DNA from: DATENM01 sp045807765
GTDB lineage: Bacteria; Acidobacteriota; Blastocatellia; UBA7656
NCBI GenBank assembly: GCA_045807765.1
Contig: JBJMGU010000207.1
Coordinates: forward strand, 1 to 64,000
Length of the DNA stretch: 64,000 bases
Direction: 5' to 3'
A model generated the notes under the pieces. It was not told the DNA's origin, did no database searches, and saw only the letters and a list, made by a program, of their open reading frames with translations. Of the stretch, positions 1 through 9,302 are shown in pieces (position 1 is the stretch's first letter; each line of letters begins with the position of its first letter). A program made the translations under genes and the position numbers.

Positions 1-107
1 CAGTCACAAGCAGAGTGTCTATGCGTTCAAGCGTGAGTTATTTTGCCAGCCGATTCCTGATCAACTCCCTTTTGGCAAAGACTTTCTAGCCGCTGCGTAA
101 TTTCAGA

Positions 108-272
108 AGCTATGTAAGGAGTCGCGCCAGTAGCGGCAATCGTCTCATGGTTATCAAGACTTGAGTAACCCTTGTCGGCTGAGACTTCATTCAGCGTGAA
201 GTTATTAGCAGTAGAGTTGACCAAAGCGGGGAGTAGCGGCGCGTCATGCTCCTGCCGCCCGATTTTAGTTCA
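108..272 (-). pseudogene. DDE transposase remnant
   Basis: A short minus-strand open stretch reads like the internal segment of an IS4/IS5/IS1182-type DDE transposase: an HDAPLLPALV segment is followed by EVSADKGYSS and a GATPYI segment, which in intact relatives belongs to the catalytic core. The frame is bounded upstream by a stop near 273, and the similarity ends at about 108, where related proteins continue with IPFK; the residues after that look unrelated. No N-terminal part, terminal inverted repeats or target duplications are visible. It lies about 70 bases from the tRNA-Arg gene. This is a decayed fragment with no expected function; the exact IS family is not certain. Confidence 0.6.
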
Positions 273-341
273 ATGCGTCCGCCATTGTGTCCGCCAACAG
301 CAAAGGCCACTGCGATAGTGGCCTTAACTATTGAATCTAAA

Positions 342-416
<75 letters not shown>

Positions 417-590
417 TTAGACGGCACTGCTGTGAGTCAGTGCTGAATTGTCAAAGCAGGATTATCGCAAACCGGCGCTTGCGGTGTCAACCACAGCCAA
501 TTTCTATCAACTGCTCTCTTTTCTATTAACCGCTCGGCCCTCACTATAACGACGTTGCGCGCTCAGCAGCGCTTTGATAGAACTTGGAAG

Positions 591-1271
591 ATGAACAAGC
601 AGGTGGTCAGTGAAGTGCCCGAAAGCCTCGGCTACGTCATTCAAAATCTTAAAGCGGTCTACGGCGTGCCCGAATGTGAAGGCGGGCTCGATCCGCTCGA
701 TGTGCTGATCGAAACCATCCTTTCGCAATCAACCACAAATGCCAACAGCCAGCGCGCTTTTGCCAGCCTTAAACAGAAGTTCCCCAACTGGGAAGCGGCG
801 CGGCGCGCGCGCGTCACCTCAATCGAAGCCGCCATTCGCTCCGGCGGTCTGGCAAAACAGAAATCGCTCCGCATCAAGTGGCTGCTCAACGAAATTTATG
901 AGCGGCGCGGCTCGCTCGACCTCGGCTTTCTCCGTAGCGCGCCGCTTGACGAAGCCGTCGCTTTCCTTTCGAGCTTCAAAGGCGTTGGCCCAAAAACTGT
1001 CGCCTGCACTCTATTGTTCGCCTGTGATCGTCCCATCTTTCCCATAGATACGCACATCTTTCGCATCGCGCGGCGTCTGGCGCTGATCCCCGAGCGCTGC
1101 TCGGACGAGGAAGCCCACCGTTTGATGACCGCCATGATTCCCGCCGACCGCTACTATGAAGTTCACGTCAACTTGATTCGCCATGGTCGCCGCGTCTGCC
1201 GCCCGCAGCAACCCGCCTGCGAACAGTGCTGCCTGGTCGAGTACTGCGCTTATTACGAGACCAATAGATAG
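591..1271 (+). CDS. nth: endonuclease III-like DNA glycosylase/AP lyase
   Basis: A base-excision-repair glycosylase of the HhH-GPD superfamily, expected to remove oxidised pyrimidines and nick abasic sites. The helix-hairpin-helix FKGVGPKT carries the catalytic lysine (about K135), and IDTHIFR supplies the catalytic aspartate (about D153). The C-terminus has the [4Fe-4S] cysteine set C-x6-C-x2-C-x5-C. At 226 residues the length is close to classic Nth. The ATG at 591 is preferred over a TTG at 555, which would add 12 residues, although neither has a strong ribosome-binding site. The sequence is diverged from E. coli Nth, so substrate preference is open. The dihydrouridine synthase gene follows on the same strand after about 38 bases. 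Confidence 0.85.
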   Translation: MNKQVVSEVPESLGYVIQNLKAVYGVPECEGGLDPLDVLIETILSQSTTNANSQRAFASLKQKFPNWEAARRARVTSIEAAIRSGGLAKQKSLRIKWLLNEIYERRGSLDLGFLRSAPLDEAVAFLSSFKGVGPKTVACTLLFACDRPIFPIDTHIFRIARRLALIPERCSDEEAHRLMTAMIPADRYYEVHVNLIRHGRRVCRPQQPACEQCCLVEYCAYYETNR

Positions 1272-1309
1272 CGGCGTCCGTCGCGGGATTTGTGCTAAAC
1301 TTTTTGCTT

Positions 1310-2407
1310 ATGAGCGCGACCGGAAAATTTAAGATCGGAACCATAGAGATCAAGCCCAACCTGGTGCTCGCGCCAATGGCCGGGGTCACCGATTCGTCGT
1401 TCCGCCGCTTGATTAAAGAGCTTGGCGGCGTCGGCTTGATCGTCACCGAGTTTATCTCGGTCGAAGGGCTGACGCGCGGCAACATGCGGACGCATCGCAT
1501 GATGCGTTTCTTACCCGAAGAGCGCCCGCTGTCGATTCAGATCTTCGGCCACGACGAAGAGCGCATGGCGATGGCCGCCGAGATTATCGAAGAGAGCGGC
1601 GCCGACATCGTTGACATCAACTGCGGTTGCCCGGCGCGCAAGGTCACCAACGGCGGCGGCGGCTCGTCCTTGTTGCGCGACCTACCGCAGCTTGAAAAAA
1701 TCCTGCGCCGGGTGCGGCGCGCGATCTCGATTCCGCTGACCATGAAGATTCGCACCGGCTGGGACGACAGCTCGATTAACGCCGTCGAAGTGGCGCGGCT
1801 GGTCGAAGATTGCGGCGGCGAGATGCTGGCCATCCACGGGCGCACGCGCACTCAGGGCTACAGCGGTCGCGCCAACTGGGAGATCATCACTGCCGTCAAG
1901 CGCGCCGTATCGATCCCCGTAGTCGGCTGCGGCGATGTGGTGACGGCGGAGCAGGCGGTGGCGCGGCTCGAAGAGAGCGGCGTTGATGCGGTGATGATCG
2001 GGCGCGGCGCAATTGCCGATCCGTGGATCTTTCGCCAGACCGCCGAGCTAATGCGCGGCGAGCGCCCCCATCAACCGACGCTCGGTGAAAAGCAGCAGGT
2101 GCTGCACAGGTATTATGAATTACTGAAAGATGAGTTGCACGAGCGTGCCCTCGCCGGCAAGCTCAAGCAGATGTGCGGCTATTTCACGCACGGCCTGGCG
2201 GGCGGTGCGCGGCTGCGCGAGCGCGTCTTTCATTCGCAGACGATTGAGGAAATCTTCAAGCAGATTGACGAGTATTTCGCGGCGATGATTGAACATGGGC
2301 TGCCGCCCGATCACCATGCGCTGGCGGACGGAGCAGAGTTCGATGACCGCGGACCGCGCGACCCGAAGTGCGTCGAGTTTACCAACGCCGCGCCATCGGC
2401 AGGCTGA
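1310..2407 (+). CDS. dusB: tRNA-dihydrouridine synthase
   Basis: A flavin-dependent enzyme that reduces uridine to dihydrouridine in tRNA D loops with NADPH. The N-terminal TIM barrel has the FMN-binding LAPMAGVTD motif, the catalytic-cysteine segment INCGCPARK (about residue 106), the KIRTGWDD and HGRTRTQGYSG substrate/FMN loops, and VGCGDVV plus MIGRGA phosphate-binding motifs. The small C-terminal helical domain runs to residue 365. The order of motifs is that of the bacterial DusB group. ATG 1310 is chosen because the conserved N-terminus begins there; an upstream GTG at 1292 would add six residues. It is convergent with the phosphatase gene, 35 bases away. Confidence 0.9.
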   Translation: MSATGKFKIGTIEIKPNLVLAPMAGVTDSSFRRLIKELGGVGLIVTEFISVEGLTRGNMRTHRMMRFLPEERPLSIQIFGHDEERMAMAAEIIEESGADIVDINCGCPARKVTNGGGGSSLLRDLPQLEKILRRVRRAISIPLTMKIRTGWDDSSINAVEVARLVEDCGGEMLAIHGRTRTQGYSGRANWEIITAVKRAVSIPVVGCGDVVTAEQAVARLEESGVDAVMIGRGAIADPWIFRQTAELMRGERPHQPTLGEKQQVLHRYYELLKDELHERALAGKLKQMCGYFTHGLAGGARLRERVFHSQTIEEIFKQIDEYFAAMIEHGLPPDHHALADGAEFDDRGPRDPKCVEFTNAAPSAG

Positions 2408-2442
2408 ACCTCTTATCCAACGCTAGTCTCCGCAACCGATCA

Positions 2443-4167
2443 TCAGGCGTTGCGCTTGATGATCATCAGTGTCATGTCATCTACCGGCGCCATCGTGCCG
2501 ACGAAACGCGATAGGGCTTCATCAATGCGGTCGCGGATGCCTGAGGCCGAGCGGCTGAGATTGTGGCGCACGACTTCGATCAAGCGATCTTCTTCGAACT
2601 CTTCGTCCTGCTCATTCACCGACTCGGTGATGCCGTCGCTGTAGATCACCAGTACGTCGCCGAGATTAAAGCAGGCCGAGTCTTCCTGATAAATCATCCC
2701 CTTCATCATGCCGATCGGCAACCCGCCTTTGTCGAGGCGCAGCACTTCGCCGGTGGCGCGCACCAGCATTGGCGGGTTGTGGCCGCCGTTTGAATACTTC
2801 AGCTCGCCGCTCTCCGGGTTGATCGTGCCATAAAACAGGGTCAGGAATTTATTCGACGGCGAGTTCTCGAAGATGTATTCGTTGATCTCGGCCATCACCT
2901 CGCTGATCGAGCGCCGCGTCTGCGCCTGCGCCCGCACCGCTGCGTGCAGCGACGACATCAATAGCGCCGCGCCGGTGCCTTTGCCCGATACGTCGCCTAC
3001 GGCGACGGTCAAACACGGGTCGTTTTTGCACTGGATGAAATCGTAATAATCGCCGCCGATCTCGCGGCACGGGAACGACACGCCGGTCATGTCCCAGCCA
3101 TCAATCTTCGGCGGCGCGACCGGCTGCAAGCGTAGTTGAATCTCGGAAGCGACCTTCAGCTCTTCTTCCATGCGCCGCTTCTCCATGCGCTCTTCGATCA
3201 AGCGCTCGTGCTCGATCTTGATCGAAGCGACTGAGGCGATGGTCGTCAGCACCTTGAGGTCTTCTTCGCGGAAGCGGTTGTGGAAGGGATTGTCCACATA
3301 GATCATGCCGAAAATTTCTTCGCCCGAGGCCAGCGGCACCGCCATAACCGAGCGAATCTGCGACAGCACCACCGACTGCTGCGCCTGAAAGCGCGGGTCG
3401 TGCATGGCGTCTGAAGTCAGCACCGAGGCGCCCTCGCCGATCACTTTGCTGGTGATCGAGCGGCTGATCTGCACCTGCGAAGCGGTCGGCAAGGCGGCGG
3501 CGTGCGCGCCACGCGCTATCTTGCAGACGATGTCGCCCGCTTCTTTCAAGAACAGGAAGCCGCGTTCTGCCGGAATCGCCTGAAAGACCAGGTCCACGGT
3601 TAATTTCAAAGTGTCTTCGAGCGTGGTGCGCGGCAACAACGCGATGCCGACCTGTGAGACGATGCTCAGCAGGTCGCGCCCCTGTGTGGCGGCTTCAGGC
3701 GTCAGTTGCGTGCGCATATTGGCGTGCGGGCGAATGTCTTCGGCAATCTGCCCCGACTTGATCGATGAGAGCAAGTCGCTAGTCGAGCGCGAGGCGATGG
3801 GCGAGGTGATGGTGTCGGCAGGCAGCGCACCGACCGGGCCGGATAAAAAGACGGTCGCCCCTGACATCATGTCTTGCTCTTCGGATTTGAACTCGATCTC
3901 GGTCTCGCCGATGCGGATCAAATCGCCGGGCTCCAGGCGCACGGTGCCGCTGACGCGCTGGCCGTTGAGGAAGGTGCCGTTGGCGCTGCCGTTGTCAACC
4001 AGCAGAACGTGATCGCCTTCGCGGCGCAACTCGGCGTGCAGGCGCGAGGCGAACGGATCGCTGATGCAGATATCGTTGCGCGACGAGCGCCCAATGGTCA
4101 GCTTCATGCGGTCGAGCTTGACCGACGACGGCTCGAAATCTTTGGGGCGGATGATAAAGGTAGACAT
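2443..4167 (-). CDS. FHA-GAF-PP2C (SpoIIE/RsbU-type) serine phosphatase
   Basis: A 574-residue cytoplasmic signalling protein. An N-terminal FHA domain (about 5-95) has the GRSSRNDI, SRLHAEL and NGSANGTFLN phosphothreonine-binding motifs. A GAF domain spans about 165-325, followed by a short coiled coil. The C-terminal SpoIIE-type PP2C phosphatase (about 345-570) keeps the metal-binding GGDYYDF and GDVSGKGTGAALL motifs, GGHNPP and the SDGITE aspartate. Such enzymes dephosphorylate serine on anti-sigma antagonists or kinase targets. The FHA domain should dock it to a phosphorylated partner, plausibly the Ser/Thr kinase encoded upstream. It is the last gene of a four-gene minus-strand cluster, separated from the RDD gene by a dispersed repeat. 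No target can be named. Confidence 0.88.
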   Translation of the reverse strand: MSTFIIRPKDFEPSSVKLDRMKLTIGRSSRNDICISDPFASRLHAELRREGDHVLLVDNGSANGTFLNGQRVSGTVRLEPGDLIRIGETEIEFKSEEQDMMSGATVFLSGPVGALPADTITSPIASRSTSDLLSSIKSGQIAEDIRPHANMRTQLTPEAATQGRDLLSIVSQVGIALLPRTTLEDTLKLTVDLVFQAIPAERGFLFLKEAGDIVCKIARGAHAAALPTASQVQISRSITSKVIGEGASVLTSDAMHDPRFQAQQSVVLSQIRSVMAVPLASGEEIFGMIYVDNPFHNRFREEDLKVLTTIASVASIKIEHERLIEERMEKRRMEEELKVASEIQLRLQPVAPPKIDGWDMTGVSFPCREIGGDYYDFIQCKNDPCLTVAVGDVSGKGTGAALLMSSLHAAVRAQAQTRRSISEVMAEINEYIFENSPSNKFLTLFYGTINPESGELKYSNGGHNPPMLVRATGEVLRLDKGGLPIGMMKGMIYQEDSACFNLGDVLVIYSDGITESVNEQDEEFEEDRLIEVVRHNLSRSASGIRDRIDEALSRFVGTMAPVDDMTLMIIKRNA

Positions 4168-4175
4168 AGAACACC

Positions 4176-4290
4176 GGGAGTCCGTATTCAGTATTCAGAA
4201 AACAGAATGGAAAAGGAAGGCGGCGGCAGTGAGTACGCTTCTCGCGCCACGGCTTTTATTCTGACTTCTGACTCCTGAATACTGACTTCT
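4176..4290. repeat. dispersed repeat with CTGACTTCTGA-type arms, copy 1
   Basis: Fills the gap between the RDD gene and the phosphatase gene. The left arm has imperfect tandem ATTCAG/TCAGAA units; the right arm has their complement (CTGACTTCTGACTCCTGA and similar), so the whole can fold into a long imperfect hairpin. The central part, about 4204-4266 (AGAATGGAAAAGGAAGGCGG then GGCAGTGAGTAC), is closely similar to the centre of the element at 43911-44044, with conserved order and spacing. That marks a true dispersed repeat family rather than simple low complexity. Confidence 0.75.
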
Positions 4291-4292
4291 TC

Positions 4293-4958
4293 TCATTTCG
4301 ACATGACGACGATGGTGCGCGCCAGCTTGTCGTGCCAGCCCTGCTGGCGCGGGTCCCAAAGCATCCAGAGGAAGCCAAGAAAGAAGACCGCCATCGATAG
4401 CGGGTAGCCGAGCAAGTGACGCAGCGCCGCCTGTTTAATGGTGAATGGTTTGCCACTCTCGCGCACAATGTAGATGCCGAGAATACGCATGCCGGCGGTC
4501 TGTCCGGTGATCCCGGCCAGCACGACGAAATTTAAAACGAATAACAACAGGGTCAGCCCGGCGACGCTCAGCAAGTCCTTGTTCGAGCCGACGACCGATT
4601 GCTTGCTCACCGCCGTGATGACGAATGTGAAGACCATGATGGCGATGAGCGAGATCAGAAAATCGAACATCCAGGCGCCGTAGCGCAGGCCGAACCCTGC
4701 CGTCTCAAGCGAGCCGATGAAGGCATAGGTCGGCGGCGCAACCCTGCGGCGCTGACCGTCGGCGCGGCCAGTCGCACCGACGACTACGGGTCGCGGGCGC
4801 GGGCGGTCGGCAGGCGGCGCGTTTGCTGGTTGTGCGGCGCGCTCGTTGACCGCAACGGCAGCAGGCGCTTCCCGCGGCGGTGTCGCCTTGCCACACGAAG
4901 GGCAGAATTTTGACCGCTCGGTCAGGGGCTTGCCACAGTATGGACAGAATTTCTGCAT
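4293..4958 (-). CDS. zinc-ribbon RDD-family membrane protein
   Basis: A 221-residue inner-membrane protein. The N-terminus is a double-CxxC zinc ribbon (FCPYCG and FCPSCG), followed by a Pro/Ala-rich linker to about residue 75. The rest is an RDD domain with three or four hydrophobic helices, including a segment around FDFLISLIAIMVFTF and one around LLLFVLNFVVLAGITG, with the family's GMRILGI and HDKLARTIVV features near the C-terminus. RDD proteins are of mostly unknown role; some are linked to transport or cell-envelope signalling. It lies between the kinase and phosphatase genes, so a role as a membrane output or sensor of that pathway is an inference. Confidence 0.82.
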   Translation of the reverse strand: MQKFCPYCGKPLTERSKFCPSCGKATPPREAPAAVAVNERAAQPANAPPADRPRPRPVVVGATGRADGQRRRVAPPTYAFIGSLETAGFGLRYGAWMFDFLISLIAIMVFTFVITAVSKQSVVGSNKDLLSVAGLTLLLFVLNFVVLAGITGQTAGMRILGIYIVRESGKPFTIKQAALRHLLGYPLSMAVFFLGFLWMLWDPRQQGWHDKLARTIVVMSK

Positions 4959-4962
4959 AAGA

Positions 4963-4992
4963 CAGTGGCCAGGAACCTTTTTCTGGCCACTG
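4963..4992. repeat. perfect 10-bp hairpin between kinase and RDD genes
   Basis: CAGTGGCCAG at 4963-4972 pairs perfectly with CTGGCCACTG at 4983-4992 around a 10-base loop. It sits in the 45-base gap after the kinase stop codon and before the RDD start. It could be an intercistronic attenuator or mRNA-stabilising structure. In the sense of transcription (minus) there is no T tract after the stem, so a simple intrinsic terminator is less likely. Confidence 0.6.
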
Positions 4993-5003
4993 ACTAAGTT
5001 ACC

Positions 5004-6635
5004 TTAGCTGAGCGTGAATTTCAAAACGGTTCCGCCGAGCCGCAGTTCGTCTTCCGGCGTAAGCACGCGCGGTTGCTTGACGTTGAGGCGGATTGAGCCG
5101 CCGCTGGAGTTGACGATGGTGCCATTGACCGAGCCCAGGTCCTCGATCATAAATTGCTCCCCGGCGCGGTAGATGCGCGCGTGGCGGCGTGACACCTTGG
5201 TCTCGGGGTCATGCATCGTGAGGTCGATTTCAGGGAAGATGCCGGTGTGTGGGTCTGTGCGCCCGATCAACACGCTCTCTTTGTTGATGACAAAGGAGAA
5301 GGGCTTGACCATATCGCCGGTGCTGACGACGACGAGCTGAGCGGTGACGCGTGGCTCGGCGGTCATCCCTGTGCCGCCTGCGGCGCCATCCGCCGACGGT
5401 TGGCGGTTGCCGCAGTGCGCGCAATAGACGTCTTCGGCGCCGATCTTTTCGCCGCAGTGGCCGCAGAAGACCCAATCCTGGCCGGCTGCCGAGGCAGCGC
5501 CGCCTGCGGCGCCCGAGGCCGGCGTCGAGTGATTCGGCCTCACTTCGCGCTGAATGATGGGCGGCGCGACGGCGGCGGGGTTCGACGGACGCGCATAGTT
5601 GTTCGACGCACGCGGCTCGGGTCGCGGACGGCTTTCGAGATGTGTGCTGTGCCCTTCTAGTGAGCGCATGAAGTCGAGCGCCGAGGCATGCCGATCTTCG
5701 GGCTTGTGCGCCACGGCGCGCATCAATAGGTTCTCCATCTCCGGCGTGATATTCGGGTTGATCTGGCGCGGGCGCGGGTTCTTGCTGAAGTCGAAGATCA
5801 ATAGCGGATTGTCCTGCGGGTCCGAGCCCGTCAGCATATGAAACATGGTCGCGCCGAGGCTGTAGATGTCCGAGCGCGGCTCGACTTTGCCGGCAAACAG
5901 CTCCGGCGGCGCATAGCCCATCGTGCCAATGGCGGTGACGCCTTTTTCCGTGGGCCGGACGACGCGGGCGATGCCAAAGTCTACCAGCATGACGCGGCCC
6001 GATTTGTCGTCAATCATGAGATTGGCCGGCTTCAGGTCGCGATAGATGATGGGCGGCTTCTGCGAGTGGATGTAGTGCATCACGTCACAGATCTGTACTG
6101 CCCATTTGGTGACCGCTGCCTCTTCGACGATGCCGTGACGCACGCGCATCTGCTCGGCGAGATCGCCGCCGCCGATCCAGCGCATCACCAGGTAGTAGCG
6201 CCCGCCTTCGATGAAGTAATCAAAGACCGTTGGGATTGACGGGTGATCGAGCTGCGCCAGGACTTCGGCTTCGCGCTTGAAATCTTCGACGGCCTTGGCG
6301 CGCTGGTTCTGATCGGCAAACATCTCGATCATCTCTTTGACAGCGCAGAGACGGTCGGCGAGGCGCTTGTCTTTCGCCTGATAGACCGATCCCATGCCGC
6401 CGCCGCCGACGCGCTGCACGATAAGGTAACGGTCGAGCAGGAGCGTGCCCGGCTCTAGTTGATGCGTCGCCGCATGCTTGGGTTTTTTAGAATCAGGCAT
6501 GTCGTCATTGCGTCCGCTGCGCGCTTCCAGGATAATCGCCTTTGGCGCAAGCGGCGTCGAATCCTGTCGAGCGCCGCACACACGACAATCGGACTCCTCC
6601 TCGTGAACCAGATTGCCGCATTCGGGGCAAAACAT
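5004..6635 (-). CDS. serine/threonine protein kinase with two zinc ribbons and C-terminal FHA domain
   Basis: A 543-residue soluble Hanks-type kinase. Residues 3-20 form a zinc ribbon (two CxxC pairs). The kinase domain (about 70-335) has a glycine loop VGGGGMGSVY, the VAIK-type lysine in CAVKEM, the catalytic YRDLKPANLM, DFGIAR and an APPE segment. A second zinc ribbon (FCGHCG and YCAHCG, about 410-435) precedes an FHA domain (about 450-543) with SRRHARI and GSVNGTIVN. No transmembrane helix is present, unlike PknB-type receptors. FHA domains fused to kinases usually bind their own or partner phosphothreonines. It is the second gene of the minus-strand signalling cluster. ATG at 6635 places the zinc ribbon at the very N-terminus. 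Confidence 0.9.
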   Translation of the reverse strand: MFCPECGNLVHEEESDCRVCGARQDSTPLAPKAIILEARSGRNDDMPDSKKPKHAATHQLEPGTLLLDRYLIVQRVGGGGMGSVYQAKDKRLADRLCAVKEMIEMFADQNQRAKAVEDFKREAEVLAQLDHPSIPTVFDYFIEGGRYYLVMRWIGGGDLAEQMRVRHGIVEEAAVTKWAVQICDVMHYIHSQKPPIIYRDLKPANLMIDDKSGRVMLVDFGIARVVRPTEKGVTAIGTMGYAPPELFAGKVEPRSDIYSLGATMFHMLTGSDPQDNPLLIFDFSKNPRPRQINPNITPEMENLLMRAVAHKPEDRHASALDFMRSLEGHSTHLESRPRPEPRASNNYARPSNPAAVAPPIIQREVRPNHSTPASGAAGGAASAAGQDWVFCGHCGEKIGAEDVYCAHCGNRQPSADGAAGGTGMTAEPRVTAQLVVVSTGDMVKPFSFVINKESVLIGRTDPHTGIFPEIDLTMHDPETKVSRRHARIYRAGEQFMIEDLGSVNGTIVNSSGGSIRLNVKQPRVLTPEDELRLGGTVLKFTLS

Positions 6636-6770
6636 ACTACGGGTTCCCGGCCCCTGGCTTCTCGCTTCTGGTCGTGTCGAGCATATCGCTCGCGGTCAGC
6701 GCCTGAGCCAGGAACCGCCCGTGCGCGAAGCCCATCTCCAGCCAAGGGAACCAGAGACCTTATCTGAGCA

Positions 6771-7577
<807 letters not shown>

Positions 7578-7632
7578 AAGGCTGGGCCTCCCACAGCTCT
7601 CCTTGCCTACGGGCATTTTTAGCGGCAACGGG

Positions 7633-7661
7633 ATTATACTCTAGAGATTATACGCTGGCAA
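7633..7661 (-). promoter_or_regulatory. sigma-70 promoter for the FHA/kinase/RDD/phosphatase cluster
   Basis: On the minus strand TTGCCA (7661-7656) is followed after exactly 17 bases by a perfect TATAAT (7638-7633). A second TATAAT lies at 7652-7647. The start codon of the FHA gene is about 56 bases downstream of the first -10 box. Confidence 0.6.
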
Positions 7662-7778
7662 TAAATAGGAACGATCAGAATTGAGCGATTGATAGGCGGT
7701 CTGAAGATCAACGTCACGATGCCACGCGACCGTCAGAACCCGGCCGGCCACGCCTCCGAGACGCGCTTCATATCGTGC

Positions 7779-7807
7779 TTGTGAGCCGGGGCCGGGCCGT
7801 ATACACT
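7779..7807 (+). promoter_or_regulatory. possible sigma-70 promoter upstream of greA
   Basis: TTGTGA (7779-7784), 17-base spacer, TACACT (7802-7807), each matching four of six consensus bases. It lies about 140 bases upstream of the greA start. The rest of the 370-base divergent gap (7578-7947) shows no gene or repeat. Confidence 0.3.
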
Positions 7808-7947
7808 ATCGGGGAATGGATCAGCCGCATATCAACATCTACCGCCGCCCGTGGCGACATGACCATTCGCCATTACCGCGCAGGTAATCGCGCGCATTCA
7901 CACTTTCACATGGAGAGGCGCGAAAACGCAGACTGGATTGTTTGTCT

Positions 7948-8418
7948 ATGCCGGAAGAAATCAAACGCAAGATTCAAGAAGAGCTTCGCCAGCTAGAGGC
8001 AGAGTTGCGGACAGAGATTCCGCAGGAGCTGAAGAAAGCCGTCGCCATGGGCGACCTGTCGGAGAATGCCGAGTACGAGGCGGCGCGCAACCGCCAGGAT
8101 TACGTGCGCGCCCGCATTGCCAACTTGCGCAAGCGGCTGGCCGACCTGTCAATGATTGACATGTCGCGGCTGCCGACGGATCGCGCCGCTTATGGCTCGA
8201 CGCTCCTCCTCTACGACCTCGACAGCAGCGAAGAGGTGACCTACAAGCTGGTGATGGCCGAAGACTCGGACTTTGCGCAGAATAAGATTTCGACCACTTC
8301 GCCGATTGGCCGCGGCCTGATGGGCAAGCGCGAAGGCGACGAGGTAGACATCACGACGCCGAGCGGCAGGCGGCGCTTTGAGGTCATTCGCGTGACGACA
8401 ATTCATGACGAAGCATGA
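7948..8418 (+). CDS. greA: transcription elongation factor GreA/GreB family
   Basis: A 156-residue factor that enters the RNA polymerase secondary channel and stimulates cleavage of backtracked transcripts. The N-terminal antiparallel coiled coil has the diagnostic tip GDLSENAEYEAARNRQ, with the acidic residues (D and E) that coordinate the catalytic magnesium. The C-terminal FKBP-like domain (about 80-156) contains SPIGRGLMGKREGDEV, typical of the family. Length equals E. coli GreA. ATG 7948 is preferred to the TTG six bases upstream. The gene begins a plus-strand run with the phosphatidyltransferase gene about 150 bases downstream. Confidence 0.92.
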   Translation: MPEEIKRKIQEELRQLEAELRTEIPQELKKAVAMGDLSENAEYEAARNRQDYVRARIANLRKRLADLSMIDMSRLPTDRAAYGSTLLLYDLDSSEEVTYKLVMAEDSDFAQNKISTTSPIGRGLMGKREGDEVDITTPSGRRRFEVIRVTTIHDEA

Positions 8419-8575
8419 GCCGGCAGCCTCCTACCGCAATGGCCGCAAATCGCGCGCAGCGCCGAGCCGCGGCGCGCATCTAAAGCCAGGCGGCGGCGAT
8501 CTTGACAATGGGCGCAAGCGTTTGACATAGTGTCGCTTCGCGCGCGCGGTGAGGCCGAAAGTTGGGGGCCGACAG

Positions 8576-9274
8576 ATGATCAGCGAAGCCATCGGAGCAG
8601 GCGGCAAACGAGTGATTGACGCGATGGTGCGCGGGCTGGCGCGCAGCCACATCAACCCCAACGTGCTGACCTTTCTCGGCCTGTTGATGAACATCGGCTG
8701 CGGCGTGCTCTTCGGCTACGGGATGTTTTTCAAGGCGGGGTTACTGATGATCCTCGCCAACATCTTTGACATGTTCGACGGTCAGGTGGCGCGGCTGCGC
8801 GGGCGAGTGACGCGCTTCGGAGCCTTCTTCGATTCGGTGATTGACCGTTACTCCGACATCATCGTTTTCGTCGGCATCATGGTCTATTACGCGCGCCCCG
8901 CGGGCGGCCACTCGACGCTGCTAGTGACGCTGACCGGGCTGGCGCTCGTCGGCTCGGTGATGATCAGCTATTCGCGGGCGCGCGCCGAATCTCTCGACAT
9001 CGCCTGCAAGGTCGGTTTTCTTGAGCGGCCCGAACGCGTCGTGCTGTTGATCATCGCCTCGCTTACGGAAGTCGGCCCGACCACCAGCCCCTTCCTGCAC
9101 AAGATGCCGCAGGTGCTGTGGGTGCTGGCGGTGCTGTCACACTGGACGGTAGTGCATCGCATTTATCATACGTGGCGGGAACTGCGCGAAACGGATCGCG
9201 CCGCCGTCAAAGCGGCTCAGGCCAAGCTCGAAGCCGACAGCCTGGTGAGCGCAGATTATTCAGTGCAGAATTGA
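8576..9274 (+). CDS. CDP-alcohol phosphatidyltransferase family membrane protein
   Basis: An integral membrane enzyme transferring a phosphatidyl or phospho-alcohol group from a CDP-alcohol. The hallmark D-G-x2-A-R-x8-G-x3-D-x3-D motif is complete (FDMFDGQVARLRG, then FGAFFDSVIDRYSD, about residues 62-91). Some six hydrophobic helices follow or precede it. The N-terminal SHINPNVLTFLGLL resembles PgsA and archaetidylinositol/phosphatidylinositol phosphate synthase-like proteins, so the exact alcohol acceptor (glycerol-3-phosphate or inositol-phosphate) cannot be fixed by eye. ATG 8576 follows a GGGGG stretch and is preferred; a GTG at 8549 would add nine residues. The next gene starts about 28 bases downstream, suggesting co-transcription. 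Confidence 0.85.
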   Translation: MISEAIGAGGKRVIDAMVRGLARSHINPNVLTFLGLLMNIGCGVLFGYGMFFKAGLLMILANIFDMFDGQVARLRGRVTRFGAFFDSVIDRYSDIIVFVGIMVYYARPAGGHSTLLVTLTGLALVGSVMISYSRARAESLDIACKVGFLERPERVVLLIIASLTEVGPTTSPFLHKMPQVLWVLAVLSHWTVVHRIYHTWRELRETDRAAVKAAQAKLEADSLVSADYSVQN

Positions 9275-9302
9275 GTTCGAGTTCTCAGTTGAGGAGACGA
9301 TT

